Source: Hypericum androsaemum
Lineage: Eukaryota > Streptophyta > Magnoliopsida > Malpighiales > Hypericaceae
Reading direction: 5' to 3'
Length of the DNA: 64,000 nucleotides
NCBI GenBank assembly: GCA_963995505.1
Contig: OZ023183.1
Span: 15,000,671 to 15,064,670 of the forward strand
The notes beneath the pieces were generated by a model. That model saw only the letters and a program-made list of their open reading frames with translations. It ran no database searches and had not been told where the DNA came from. The first letter of the stretch is position 1. Every line of letters starts with the position of its first letter. The translations under genes were made by a program, and so were the position numbers. Of this stretch, positions 1 through 12,360 are shown one piece after another.

Positions 1-2400
1 ATAATAAAGAGTTCTAATCCACTTAAGAATTCCAGATAGATCCTAATATAAAAAAGTGTTTTACCTAGTCTGAAATCTCATATTTGTGCCAGAATGCGGT
101 TCCGTATTGCTCTTGTTGTTACGGTTCGTTACTAATGGCACAACTATTTGAGCTGAAATCAACATTTAGTGGAAAAGTTAGGACATTGTCGAAGCTTAAA
201 AAAAAGAAGGGAATTAGGGCTCAGTGCCGGAATAACATGGCTACTAACCCATGTTCTTGACAGATACGCAAAATTAACATCTAACAACTCAGAAGCTAAC
301 ACTACAAAAAAAAACTGTATACATGCACGGTTCCCTCTTTTCAAATATTTTTTATACCACTTGGACTGAACTATTTTAGGTTTGAACCATATCAAATCTT
401 TTAAGGTAATATAACACTACTAACTATCAAAGGATTCGAACTTGAGACATCTTTATTAAACTAGAATAACTCTCTCTTACTTATATCATCCCTATTTTCT
501 AATAATTTGCAGTCCTGTAGAGTTATTATTAATATGTCGCTACGTCACATTTTTTTGAACATTTATTACGGTAGGTCAGAACCTAACTGGATTGGCATCA
601 ATTACTTATTTTTTCTCATAAATTTGGCCCTAACTAACTTTTCCTTGATTTTTTTGGATTTATTTATCAATTCACACCACTTGAAAAAGACCAAATTTGA
701 AGATAAGCTTACGGATATTGTTTCTGTAGATAAGTTCGGATGCAAAATATTTTGTCAAACTGTAATGGTCGACATCAACAATTGGTCCTTTCTGACCAAG
801 TGGCTCCTCGAGTTCCTTAGTTAAGCCCCTCCATAAAGAAAATAATTATAATTTGTAAGGCATGTTTTATTAAGACTATATGCACCTAATTGGTAACTTA
901 TTTTTTTAATAAATTATTCGGATTGTTCAGGGGTATTTTCGTCATCTGTGACTATACCCATATGGAAAGAACAGAGTTGCACAACGAAATATCTGGCACC
1001 ATTTTAACCACATGAGTAATATAATAGAAGTACAATTAGCTCCATGATTAAAAAGGTCAATGCCTGCATTCATGTTAGGGGTAGTCCTGTAATTTCACAA
1101 AAGAATATCCACTACGGAAATCCAAGAAAGAAAGAGGAGGCAGACCTACATGGGCCATGTTGTATTCTCTCTATCGTCTCTATCTGCAGGCTGTTGATAA
1201 AATTGCCCTCTTTAACTATTCCATATGTTTTTCTTTCTTTAACTTTATTTTATTCAGTTTTTTCTATGACATTATTACAAGAGTTTTGTTTTTCTGATCC
1301 ATCACTGCCATTAAAATGGACGCTTTTACATCCTGGCACAAAAACTATTTCGCTTCTGGCAACTGAGTTTTCGGTGAAGAAAAAGATTATTTTCTGCACG
1401 TATTAAGTAAGTGCAGTTGATCGTAAATTATGTATATTATAAATAACTCATATTACTATTTTGAACATTTTTTATTAAATTTGCAATCAACTGCATCATT
1501 CTGCATCAATTCGGAACATGAAAAAAAACTCATAACCACCGGAACTTTAGTTACAAAATTAAAATGTTCTGAAATTATCAAGTAAAATAAAAACCAAATA
1601 ATTTTATTCGGAAATACAAACAATCCATAATCGTTTTTTCCTGAACTTTCTTGCATCCCATGAAATATATAACTAAATAGACTATATATGAACTAATTAA
1701 CCCACCATTAACATATTCAATTCTCGACAATGTTACCTATTTCTTCTGATTTATATCGCCCGCTATTTAGACACCAACTACGCCAATTAATAAGTTTGAG
1801 TTGAAGAAAATTTTGGAATATAACAAATCTACCAAAAAATATATCATCGGTACACAACATTACATAATGATAAGCCAGGTCCCCGGGGTCTTTTTCTGTG
1901 TTTCGCCATTAAAAAATGAACATAACAGATAACTGAATCAGATTCTATTGTAATAACGTGAATGAAAGTAATAACAGTAACCAACAATCGTTTAGATCAA
2001 TTAATAAGAGCATTGTTTTAACTGAATTGGGTCTTGAGTTCGAATCTTTGAGAATGCAACATTATTAAACAATTATTGGAAGAACGTTGCCACCTTCCAA
2101 AGATCATAACCAACTCGAATCTCGATTAGTCAGTCCAATAAATCTTGATATCATATGATATAAAAAAAATTAACAGAAAAAAAGGGAAAAAAATAAAAAG
2201 AACATCACCAACAGCAACAGTTGTCCCCAGCTCTTTTCCTTTGCCTTTCTAGTTTCGAAATTGACAAGGCAGATCCCACCCATATAATCCACCAATTTCA
2301 CCATTCTCTCAACAAAAACCCTTCACATCACGATTAACTCACCCTTTCCTCCATTTCCTATACTTACTTATCAATTACCACACAAACACAAAAGAACCCT
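1..2400. other. Intergenic region upstream of the first trihelix gene
   Basis: I see no credible protein gene here. Short open frames at 159-395, 507-824 and 1044-1406 have AT-rich, unpatterned translations. Two short stretches resemble Pol III B boxes: around 440-455 (reverse complement, AGTTCGAATCCT) and around 2038-2050 (GAGTTCGAATCT). These are probably decayed SINE pieces. The last 200 bases (about 2200-2400) are C- and CT-richer and are probably promoter plus 5' UTR of the trihelix gene starting at 2401. Confidence 0.5.
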
Positions 2401-4429
2401 ATGCTAGGTGGTAACCCTCCGGCCAGTGGTGCTGCTACACCACCAGCTCCCCCCGCAGACGCCGTGGCAACCACCGTGGTAGGCGGCAGCCTCGGAGTCT
2501 CGAGTTTGAGCAGTGAGGAGGACAACAAGAGAGCGGCTAGGGTCGAGGAAGGCGACCGGTTGATGGGTTATAACGGTGGAAACAGGTGGCCTAGACAGGA
2601 GACTTTGGCCTTGCTTAAGATAAGGTCTGATATGGATGCAGCCTTCCGGGACTCCAGTCACAAAGGTGCCCTATGGGAGGAGGTCTCCAGGTGATTACAA
2701 AATTAATATATATTTTTTTACTTGTTTTCTTGATTTTTTTTAAAGTGGGTTTTCCAAGTTAATATTCCTTTTTCCTATGGAGATCTGTGTTACTGTCCTT
2801 CTTTCACTAAATTTCAGGCAACTCTTAAACTAAACGTCTCTTAACTTTTAGCTCAAATGAAATTCTCCCCATCTTTGTTCTTTTATTAAAGCTCATGATT
2901 TGTGTGATCCTTTTCTTTAAAAAAATTCGTCACAGTTTGTTATTTGCTATCGACCAATTGGAAGGGAGAATTCCCAACTTAGTTAGTTAATTGTTCCTTT
3001 ACGAAATGATTATTTATTTTTTTCCTAAACCAGGAAACTAGTGGACCTTGGTTACCACCGGACACCGAAGAAATGCAAGGAGAAGTTTGAGAACGTTTAC
3101 AAGTACCACAAGCGGACCAAAGAAGGCCGGACAGGGAAATCCGATGGAAAAAATTACCGATTCTTTGAACAATTGGAAGCGTTGTTGGGGTCACATTCAC
3201 CTATACCGTCCCCGACTCCGTTGTCGTCGCGGCCGCCATTCCCGCCGCCACAATCGCTCTCCGATGACGTGGCGGCAGCGGCGGCAACGACAACCACTGT
3301 CACATTACAGTGGAGTAAAAACCCACCTAATGTTTCCCATGTTACTGTTCCATCCACCACAAACCCTACACCTTTACCCCAACAAAATATGGTCCCAACA
3401 AATATCATACCAACACAAAACATGTATCCTTATTCATCCTTTCAAAACGTCCCCTCCGCGCTATTCTCGAACTCCACTTCCTCCTCCACCGCGTCCGACG
3501 AGGGACCCGGAGGAGGAGGAGGTGGCAGGAAGCGGAAGAGGAAATGGAAGGGCTTCTTCGAGAGGTTGGCGAAAGGCGTCGTGAAGAAGCAGGATGAGGT
3601 CCAGAGACAGCTCTTGGAGGCGTTGGAAAGGCACGAAAGGGAGAGAACTGCGCGAGAGGAGGCTTGGAGAGCGAAGGAGATGGCTAGGATCAATAGAGAG
3701 CACGAAGTATTGATCCAAGAGAGATCCGCGGCCGCCGCCAAGGACGCCGCCATTATTACATTATTGCAAAAGATGTCCGGACAGGAACCCACCGGACAAA
3801 CACAATATATTAGTCCAATGTCGCCGGTCCCAGCCTCGCCACGACCACCACCGCCACCTCCGCCTGCCCCGCGCATGGAATTGGGTGTTTCAAGGAGGGA
3901 CAGCGTGGGAGCAAGTTCTTCCAGATGGCCAAAAGCAGAAGTTCATGCGCTTATCACCATTAGAACAAACATGGACGTGAAGTACAACCAGAGTGGGCCC
4001 AAGGGCCCACTCTGGGAAGAGATATCCGCCGCCATGTCGAGGATCGGGTACAACAGAAGCTCGAAGAGGTGCAAGGAGAAGTGGGAGAACATAAACAAGT
4101 ACTTCAAGAAAGTCAAGGAGAGCAGCAAGAAGAGGCCCGAGGACTCCAAGACCTGCCCCTACTTCCACCTCCTTGATGCCTTGTACAAGGAGAAGACCAA
4201 GAGTGTTGTTGATCACGACGGGAACCCTACGGAGCCCTTAGCGGTCCGGCCCGAGCAGCAATGGCCTCCGCTGCTCGGGCCGGACCATGGAGGATTGGAA
4301 GAAGGAGATAGTGAGGAAGACGATGATGATGAAGAAGAAAACGAGGAAGGAGGCTTTGTGGCAGTACCAAACAAGGGAGTTAGTGGGAATGGAGAGGAAG
4401 ACAAATCGAGAGATGCTTCTCGCCTTTGA
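2401..4429 (+). CDS. GT-2-like trihelix transcription factor, two exons
   Basis: Nuclear DNA-binding regulator of the plant trihelix GT-2 subfamily, which binds GT elements in promoters. Exon 1 is 2401-2690 and ends TCCAG|GTGATT. Exon 2 is 3034-4429 after the acceptor AAACCAG. The junction splits an Arg codon and restores an uninterrupted first trihelix domain. Spliced length is 561 aa. Trihelix 1 spans about residues 61-130 (NRWPRQETLALL, then KKCKEKFENVYKYHKRTKEG). Pro/Thr-rich and basic segments follow, then a charged central helix (about 240-310) typical of GT-2 proteins. Trihelix 2 spans about 394-487 (SRWPKAEVHALI, KRCKEKWENINKYFKKVKES). The C-terminal tail is acidic (EEGDSEEDDDDEEEN). 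Two trihelix domains and about 560 aa fit GT-2/DF1/GTL1; I cannot say which. The intron position and phase match those of the second copy at 15068-17441. No defects seen. Confidence 0.93.
2691..3033 (+). other. Intron of the first trihelix gene
   Basis: A 343-bp AT-rich intron with a GTGATT donor and a pyrimidine-rich acceptor tract ending AAACCAG. It interrupts trihelix 1 between the second and third helices, as in the paralogue downstream. Nothing else is visible in it. Confidence 0.85.
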
Positions 4430-6228
4430 TTTACGACGTGAGTTAAATTAATTCATTCGAGCACAATTTTTTTTTACCGTGGGGTGTTCAATAGATCGCG
4501 GTTGGTATACAATAAATATTGGGATGGATAGTTTTGCCACCATTCAATAGTTTTATTCGGTTCAAACGGTCGATTCAATGAGTGTCGGAACATTTATAAG
4601 AGTTATCGTGCGTTTGCTCGTTACCGTTGCTTCCGCCTACAATTATTGTTCGATTTCAATTATGGGTCCGATCCATACACATGGGTTCCATTCAATTGTT
4701 AGGATGGATGGACATCTACTATTTTAATTATTCTTTTCTTGGTACCCCATTTTTTAATGCTAGATACAACTTACAAGAGGAGAGAGAGAGGGAGAATACA
4801 GGTACAACGATTAATCAATAAAATAAAGACTATTCTTTTTATTAATCATGTGCTTTCTGTCTATTACAGGAGGCATTAGAGTTGCATTAGTTGATGAATA
4901 AAAAAATTTCCGGCGATGTTATTGTTTCTTTATGTGCGCCGGATGCAAATGAGGAGAATGGAGCGAAGTGTTTATGATTGGATGATCTCGTGTCACCTTT
5001 AATTATAAATTGGGAATGGTAGCCAAGTAAAGATGGAGATTGTCTAGTTAAAAATGGAAATTATGAGGAGAGCACATGAGCACTTGATTAGGTATATGCC
5101 GATGATAACTCAATAAAGTTGTCAATACTAACGAGTGGTTCCAAATAATAAAAACTTGGATTTATGAAAAAAATTTGAATACAAATCTTATGAATAAAAA
5201 ATTATTACTGGAACAATTTTAAATAACTTTCAACATTTTTTTTGACTCTAAATATCAAAAATCTAACTTAACACATAACTCTTGAAGCTCCCAAATGGGT
5301 CCTACCACATGAAGGAATCTTCGAGCTATCATCAACTTGTAGCTTTGATGTACATGGAATTATTAAAATAATACATATAATTTGGCTTGAGTTTGACTTT
5401 CCATAGTGCCATGATTATTCTGATTATTTTTCTTGATCAACCAGCTCATCAATTGCATCTATGAAAAAAGAGAGACCTGCCCATCATCATCACAAAGCTG
5501 CAGTTGTGTGCACTTGCTTTCCCATTCCTCATTTAACCATTTCTGGCACCCTTTTTTTTACTTTTCCAATTTCAATTCTTCTTGACCTTTGAATTTTGAT
5601 GATTGGGTTCCAAATTTCTTGGGAATGTAGATTGGTGGCGTTACCCAATTGTAGGTAAGGTCCAGGGTTTTGAGTGGTCAAGATCTATGTATTCTGTTAT
5701 ACAGTTAGATTGCTATATCAGACTTTAACAAGTTGCAGTAGCTATCATGCATATAAAGCATAAAGCAAAGGCCTATCTTTTTCCTCCTCTGGTAATAATA
5801 TCTTCATGGACTGGATAAGGTTGTAATTGAAACCCACTACTATCCAGTGGTGAGAATTTATTATGTTACTGGCATCATTCTATAGTTTTCCATTCTTAAG
5901 GAAGCGAAAGTGCAAATACAGATTTTTAGAATACTCATAATAAATAATAGTAGAGATAGGAACAACGAAGACGTACGATTTACATAGTTCAGTCAACTGA
6001 CCTATATCAATGGGACCGAGATTATCATCATTGTAATATGTAGAGACACATAATACATAAGCTATATACGAACGCTACATCTTGAGCCTAAATCTTTGTC
6101 TATACTACCATTGTCAAGTTAAGCCAAAAAAAGTATAATCCTTACTCTCCAATTTATAAGAGACAAGTTCAACATACTTTAAAATATGAATAAAGTTCTA
6201 GTCTAGTTAAAATTTTGAGACAAATCCT
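4430..6228. other. 3' flank of the first trihelix gene; no gene seen
   Basis: The first few hundred bases are probably 3' UTR. A GA-rich run lies near 4781-4796. The remainder is AT-rich with many stops in all frames. I see no gene, RNA gene or complete mobile element before the TRIM at 6234. Confidence 0.5.
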
Positions 6229-6233
6229 ACCAC

Positions 6234-6606
6234 TATTGAGAATCCCACATCGGTTAAAACACGAGTGGGGGGCAAATTTATAAGTGTGAAAAATCTACCA
6301 ACCCATTTTCTTAAGATTTTGGGTTAGATATGAAGATTCTAACATGGTATCAGAGCGGGTTGATCCCGTGCCCATTGTTGAACTCGCACGACCCCCATTT
6401 CTCACACGTTGGTGAAGTCAAAATCCGTGCCGCACTTTGGTGAAGTCAAAGCCAGTGCAATCATCGATCCGAGGTGGGTCTCATTTGAGGGAGCGTGTTG
6501 AGAATTTCACATCGGTTAAAACACGAGTGGGTGGTAAATTTATAAGTGTAGAAAATCTACCAACCTATTGCCTTAAGATTTTGGGTTGGATATGAAGATT
6601 CTAACA
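6234..6606 (+). mobile_element. Complete TRIM/SMART-type LTR element, 373 bp
   Basis: A miniature non-coding LTR retrotransposon. Two 111-bp LTRs occupy 6234-6344 and 6496-6606 (ACACGAGTGGG, AAATCTACCAACC and GAAGATTCTAACA in both). The 5' LTR is followed immediately by a perfect initiator-Met tRNA primer site, TGGTATCAGAGC, at 6345-6356. A purine-rich stretch, TGAGGGAGCG, precedes the 3' LTR. The element is flanked by an exact 5-bp duplication, ACCAC (6229-6233 and 6607-6611). The 5' terminal TG has become TA; the 3' LTR keeps TG...CA. There is no coding capacity, so mobility would need proteins from an autonomous copia-like partner. Confidence 0.92.
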
Positions 6607-6710
6607 ACCACCCACTTTAGCAAAAAGTGGGTGGTTTGTTTATAAATTTGGTTTGTTTCTCAAAAAGTGGTTTGTTTCTCAAAAAAAAAACAACCACCCA
6701 CTTTAGCAAC
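6604..6710. repeat. Short hairpin and direct repeat next to the TRIM
   Basis: ACCACCCACTTTAGCAA occurs at about 6607 and again at about 6693, and the first copy can pair with the adjacent AAAGTGGGTGGT. The target duplication of the TRIM lies inside the first copy. The 80-90 bp between copies contains repeats of GTGGTTTGTTTCTCAAAAA. It may be a small local duplication; function unknown. Confidence 0.5.
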
Positions 6711-6711
6711 T

Positions 6712-9700
6712 TAAATTGCCCAAGAATAAGTGCTTTTACATGAACTTATAGTTGTGTGTATCAAGTCGGTCATCATGTTCACATATCGTGGCGGTTCAAC
6801 CGTAAGCATATGGTATAAATCATGGCATGGTCTACTTTCGGAAGGATTCTTCTGAAATTAAATGAAAAATGTATGTCTTTCTTTAATTGCGTAGGATGGC
6901 AGGCGGGTTACAAAACCATCCAATATTTTTTTTTAGGTAAAATTTTAACGTCATGCATACACTTTGTCATGATTTAAATTTTGGAATTCTCATAAATCGT
7001 CATATGCTTCAATTGTTAGCCCAAATGTTTTTTTTTTGCCATCAAACTCCAATGTGATATGGTTGAGTTTGTTGAGTATGAAATTTCCAATGTGAATAGT
7101 GTCAACGATTTGATGAAATGAGTAACCTAGTAGTGTGTGGATCGTTGGAAAAATATTACTTGAGTTTGTTGTAATTAGTAACAAAGAGAAAGAGTGCATG
7201 ATGAGTTTGGAGAGAATGATAATGTATCAAGACACATAATCTTGTCTTCGCCGAAGTCGTCGACATTATAATCTATCTTTGTGGCAACTTCGAACAAAAA
7301 AAATCTACATTGTTTATATATAATTTATAAATATTACTAGGACAAAATACCTTAGTACCTAGTCTATGTTATAATTACTGATAGGGTCATTGTTATTCAA
7401 AAAATTATTTTCTATTCTTGTTCATTGATATAATATTGATCTAGGATCTCTAATGTCAGTGATCAATTTAATTATAATTTTATTATAAAAAGATTGTTAT
7501 ACCCTTAGGTCGTCTTCTCCGACCCATCCTCGTCGGAGATGAACCGTTCACCTAGGCCAACCCCATCCTCCGACCCATCCTCGTCTGCTATTTTTTTGAA
7601 TAGCAGAGACTCTACCAGTGACTACAATATAGATCAGGGAACTGATGATAATTTTTCCATATTACTATTATCAATAATATTTACTTCTTCTTAAAAACAC
7701 TCGTCGAATATAGTTTAAATGATAAACTCGTGCAAGATTCAGGGACCCCTCATTAAACCCTCTAATTGTCGACTACCCCAATAATCGTTGACTGCAATGG
7801 ATCGAGTTAAGTTATTTTGCAAGCGCGAGATTGGATTCATTAACATTTTTAGAAAAAGAACATACCTGTAGTTAGATATTTATTTATTTTTACTTTGCCA
7901 TTGGTCTGCACAATTGCTTCTGATTTGTTTAGCATTTGCAGACGGGGACCATTTCTTACCCCCTTCAGATCCTTGTATAGTCATTTCCATCCGTAAGTTG
8001 TCTTTGCACGGCTTAAATGTAATAATTTTGGCTTCGGAAAGGATCATAGATTACCAAAGGCCAAGCTTGTCCAATGCATTGGCTTTGCTAGGCCATAAGC
8101 TTTGACTAGATTGCCGTTGATTAAATTTTTAATTACCAAGACGAAGACGCTTCTTAAATGTACCAAATAACTTCTTAAACAATTTCCCATTAAAAGAGTT
8201 CTTTTGTTTTGGTTCATTTGTTACGAGGTGCCCTAGTAAACAAGGTCTTGACCATTGACCACCGCGTCGATAAATTTTTAATCCATCTTTGGAATTTTGC
8301 TTAAAAGAGATTACTCATGAATCTACTAACTATTGGTATTGCCCAGTGGCAAAATTTGAGGCAAATGGTTTCAATCGATAGCTGGAATGCAGGCCCGGAG
8401 GATAGATTCATATTTCAATTTTTTTTTGGAACATCTATTGAGTAGACAGATTTGAGCATGAATAGATTAAGACAAAAATGGTACTACCAAATTTTAACAT
8501 ATTTCATTTTCAAAATTGGAACTCAAAAAGGCTGTTTTAGGTACTCCCTCGAATTTTATGCATATATTGTGTGTGTAATGCATACGTGACGAGAAAGTAA
8601 GATCAATTCAGCATTCAAAACATTTGGATTGGCAGAGCCTATCATTTTGGTACGGCTAGGCCAACAGAGTACTTGGACCTATCGCCATGAATTAGCACCA
8701 AGAGGCTGTTAGTCCAAGAAATTAAAAGCATTTGACTGACAAACAGAAACTTTTAATCGTCTATTACATTTCAATCCCTTTCACAACATCGACGACTGCG
8801 AGAGTACTGTCTATGTCGGCTCACGACGGTTTTGTTTTCATGCCTTCAGAATCTTGTGATGGTTGGTGGAGCATTGAGCTAGGTTCAATGATATAATAAA
8901 CTACGCCAATCACCGAATTTGGTGGGTTAGGACATGAATAGATTCCTATCTCATTTCTCAAATATTTGTAAGTTGATTTTTACCCAATGGAAATAAAAAA
9001 AATTATTTAAGAAAAGAATAACACGTAATGTCATTTAAAAACTCGCAGTTTAATTTAAACTGTCTAAATTTTTATTTATCGAAAAAAAACTAGGCCGATT
9101 ATATCATGTTTAGTGCGACAGAAACTATTATTTTATATGTCTCTCGCATGTCTTGTTACATTCACGAACGGTTTTTTTATCTCGAAAAGAAAATATATTT
9201 CTATTAGCCTTTAAAGGACATGGTGGAGTCCCCCCAGTTCATGGGTCGACTCAACTATATTAATATTTTTTTCATTTTTTATAAAATTCTTTTAAGTTTA
9301 TAACCTGCTGCTTGGTTGTTCAAAGAATATATTTGAATATATTTTTTTATTTTACAAAATTATAAATAAATTAATTCATTCGAATAACTAAACACCAATA
9401 TATAATACTTTGAAAAAAATTTAAAAAAATAACTTTATGTCGTACTTAACTTTATTTATGATTTTGCACCTTTGTTTGTTTAAGTTGTTTTGTCAGTTAT
9501 AATGTGACATTTCACATTAGCTAGCAAGAGAGGGATGTACCTCAAGGAGGATTTATGGGTATTAGAAGAGACAATATACAGATGTCAACACTCCTTATGA
9601 TTGTTAATTTAATTTTTTCTGCATAATACGATGGGCAAAGAATTTTTTAACTTTTATTCGTTAATCATCTGGGATAACCCGAGTACAACTCAAACCCCAA

Positions 9701-9731
9701 AACAAGTGTCCAGAGTTTTGCAGTGAACAAG
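6712..9731. other. Gene-free AT-rich region
   Basis: No supportable gene. A SINE-like segment near 8325-8425 has an A-box-like TTGCCCAGTGGC and a B-box-like GGTTTCAATC, followed by an A/T-rich tail. Around 7510-7590 the phrase GACCCATCCTCGTC is repeated about 65 bp apart. The remainder shows stops in all frames. Confidence 0.45.
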
Positions 9732-9736
9732 GTGCA

Positions 9737-9994
9737 TGTAACATCTCCTAATTTGGTCGACTGTCTCCACAGACCAACACATGTTTTTTCTAGCGTGTTT
9801 TGTCTTCACTCACACACATCCCAAAAATTTTCCACGTGGACACCCATCCCGATCCTACTCCAGGCCAAACGCATTTAACTTTGGATTTTTCTCAAGATGT
9901 GTGCCAGAAAAGAAGGTGCATCTTTTTTATATGGGCAGTCAAATCAAATCACTTAAGCATTTCAGACAGAACATATCATTTATGAGGTATCACA
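9737..9994 (-). repeat. Cassandra 3' LTR
   Basis: 258 bp, homologous to 10081-10338 along its whole length. Its 5S-like core (about 9832-9894) carries more substitutions. Confidence 0.85.
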
Positions 9995-10080
9995 TTCACC
10001 ACTCCTTAAATACGCGACGTTCTCGTTGCGCCAGACAGAACACAGAACAATTCGAGAATCATTTTTCATCTGATACCATA

Positions 10081-10338
10081 TGTAACACCCAATAATTTGA
10101 CCGACTATCTCCACAGACCAATACATATCTTTTTCAACGTGTTTTGTCCTCACTCACACGCATCTCAGAAATTTTCCACGAGGTCATCCATCTTGATCAT
10201 ACTCGAGGCCAAGCACATTTAACCTTGGAGTTCTCTCAAGATGTGTGCCAGAAAAGAAGATGCACCTTGTTGATATAAATAGTCAAATCAAATCACTTAA
10301 GCATTTCAGACAGAATATATCATTTACAGAGTATCACA
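10081..10338 (-). repeat. Cassandra 5' LTR
   Basis: 258 bp. It holds the better-preserved 5S rRNA-like segment at about 10176-10238 on the minus strand, with box-A-like and box-C-like motifs. It is clearly diverged from the 3' LTR but of identical length. Confidence 0.85.
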
Positions 10339-10343
10339 GTGCA

Positions 10344-11819
10344 CTACCCTAGTCCTCTCACGAACCCACAAATCCAAAAGCAAATACAATCTCGAAGAAC
10401 ACCCCATGCACCAGACTAACAAGAATTGACAACATAGGATTCATCCGTATTCAGTTTAACAAATTCATCATGAGGGTGAGTCCACGAGTCAAGGATCTAG
10501 GTGTAGGGTGGTGGTGGAGTTAACTAATTAGCAATAATATAAGCAAACTCTTATGTCTAAGATAGTGTGAAGGAAGGGGACTGCCCTGTGATAGTACTCA
10601 TCTTGAAAATACAATTTTCATAGCCTCCACCAAGCAGTATGAAAGGTGGTGGCCCACGTGATACTTTTAACTCTTTGATGGTATCCATTCTGGAACGGAT
10701 CCACGCTCTATAGTACATCTCAGTGAAGAACTATGGCACATATCGCCTCAGCAAGGCCTCCCAAATGTGTCTCGGGTACGTGTAATCACGGAAAAAATGC
10801 ATCAGAGATCCATTCTTGGTGGTACATCGTGGGCAACTACTTCACGTCGAGAAGTGTTGCCTGCTTCGCTCCATGTTAGTCATCAACTGACCATGACAAA
10901 ATAAAAGGAGACTGATTAATCCATTAAGTAACCAAGTTTAAGAGGTCCAGGATTCAAACCCTGGCATTATCATGGTGTAAAATTTACCTTTCAAAAATTA
11001 TGTAGTTATATGTTGGATAAAACACTTTTTTCTGTGTAAACTTAGCTTCTCACGCTTGATTCAAATTCAAACAATACTTAGGATAATCATTTTCTTTGTA
11101 ATCAAAGATATCACAGAGACCTCTATCATAGTTCACATATTTTATGCCTTGTGCTATGAGCTGTCTAGTGTTACTTTTTAACTTAAACCAAAATTCTATC
11201 TCCTTTTTAACTAACTTAGAAAGTCTGATCTTAACAGAGGAACTGCAAGAGGTGTTATTTGTATGGTTTATGACTTTCTACTCTAATGAACTCAGTGTGA
11301 AAACTATACAATTCATCAATTGTACTAAAACTTAGTCATGATTAATTCGTTTAGCATATAATCGTGCACTAATATGCTTGATACATTGATTATCCTTTCA
11401 ACTACTAATTAATGCATGCACCTAAACACCTTTATGACTTGTGCACTAGTATACTCAGTATCTAGATTAACTTACTTGAATTCTGATTTGCACTGAATCA
11501 AAATACTATCGGTATATTCAGATTAAAATGAGGGGAAATATTTTGTGTCGGGTTCTCCTGTAGAGCTTTGAGGCGATTTGCTCCTTTAGTGGAATAAATC
11601 TTGAAATAGGTCATCACCTCTTCGCGAGTTGTTCCTTCACTCTGAAATTATGGCAATACGCTCTTCAACTGGTAGGCTTGCCCTCAAAATGTGGGCGACT
11701 TCTGGAACACATGGATGGGCCTGGTCCAAGGATTGGAGAAGAAAAAAAAATTAATGTATCATCAAACATCACTAGCATGAAAACCATTTTACATCAATAT
11801 TTTCATGTTATTTATTGAA
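10344..11819. other. Gene-free region with a SINE-like piece
   Basis: No gene is supported. Around 10915-10990 a B-box-like GGATTCAAACC follows CCAAGTTTAAGAGG, as in tRNA-derived SINEs. The region 10480-10880 is moderately GC-rich but has stops in every frame and no recognisable protein. Confidence 0.4.
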
Positions 11820-12060
11820 TCATAAAAAGATTGTAGTGGATGGGGTCGTCGGAGCTTTGTATAGCGGCGATGATCTCATTCCCTTTTCCTTCGTGGGTTT
11901 CCTTGTAGGTTTTACTACAGAGAGTTTTGACAGGACTTGTGATCTACAATCATGTACTAGTTTATGCTAACAAGGGAGAAATCCAACGCCCATTTGGTAA
12001 ATATGTAAATATATATGCTTCGGTTGATTAAAGCAATTTTACCGATAAAAAAATATTAAA
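11820..12060 (+). mobile_element. LINE 3'-end fragment
   Basis: The segment from GGGGTCGTCGGAGC to CTTCGGTTGATTAAAGCA followed by TTTTACCGATAAAAAAA resembles the 3' UTR and A-rich tail of plant L1-type LINEs. A similar tail (TTTACCGACAAAAAAAA) ends the longer LINE fragment at about 14210. No coding sequence remains. Confidence 0.4.
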
Positions 12061-12360
12061 AAGCATGTTGACTATAGAAGCTTTTGATGTTGGCGCTAGA
12101 TGCAAAAAGTATATTGGAATTTGAGATTGTGCTCTAAGACATGGGATTAAATTTTGAAAAAAGTAAAAATTTACTTATCAAAATAAAATAATACTTTCTT
12201 TCCGAATAACTATAGAGAAATTCTTGATTAACTAGCATAAATCATCGATTTATATCAGATTCTATGAAGTAATTAACAGAAATTCTCAATGGCCTTCATA
12301 CTTGTTTTTTACTTTTTGAAAGGATCAATAAATATTTTATGTTCATCATTGCAGCAGAGA

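Larger units (their letters stand above)
9737..10338 (-). mobile_element. Complete Cassandra-type element with 5S-like LTRs
   Basis: A non-coding LTR retrotransposon on the minus strand. The 5' LTR is 10081-10338 and the 3' LTR 9737-9994, each 258 bp, starting TGTGATAC and ending TGTTACA. Read on the minus strand, TGGTATCAGA (initiator-Met primer site) lies just inside the 5' LTR near 10069-10080. A purine-rich run, AAGGAGTGG, precedes the 3' LTR. The internal part is only 86 bp. Each LTR holds a 5S rRNA-like core in the element's sense direction: GAACTCCAAGGTTAA, then GTGCTTGG, then GATGGATGACCTC. These correspond to the 5S internal control region. A GTGCA target duplication is exact (9732-9736 and 10339-10343). 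This is the known hallmark of Cassandra TRIMs. Confidence 0.9.

Noticed and set aside
3048..4404. Alternative frames inside trihelix exon 2 (up to 178 codons)
   Set aside because: Overlap the real 462-codon exon frame with both conserved domains; caused by high GC.
9781..10095. 104-codon plus-strand frame
   Set aside because: It runs antisense through the Cassandra LTR with its 5S-like segment and the internal region; not a gene.
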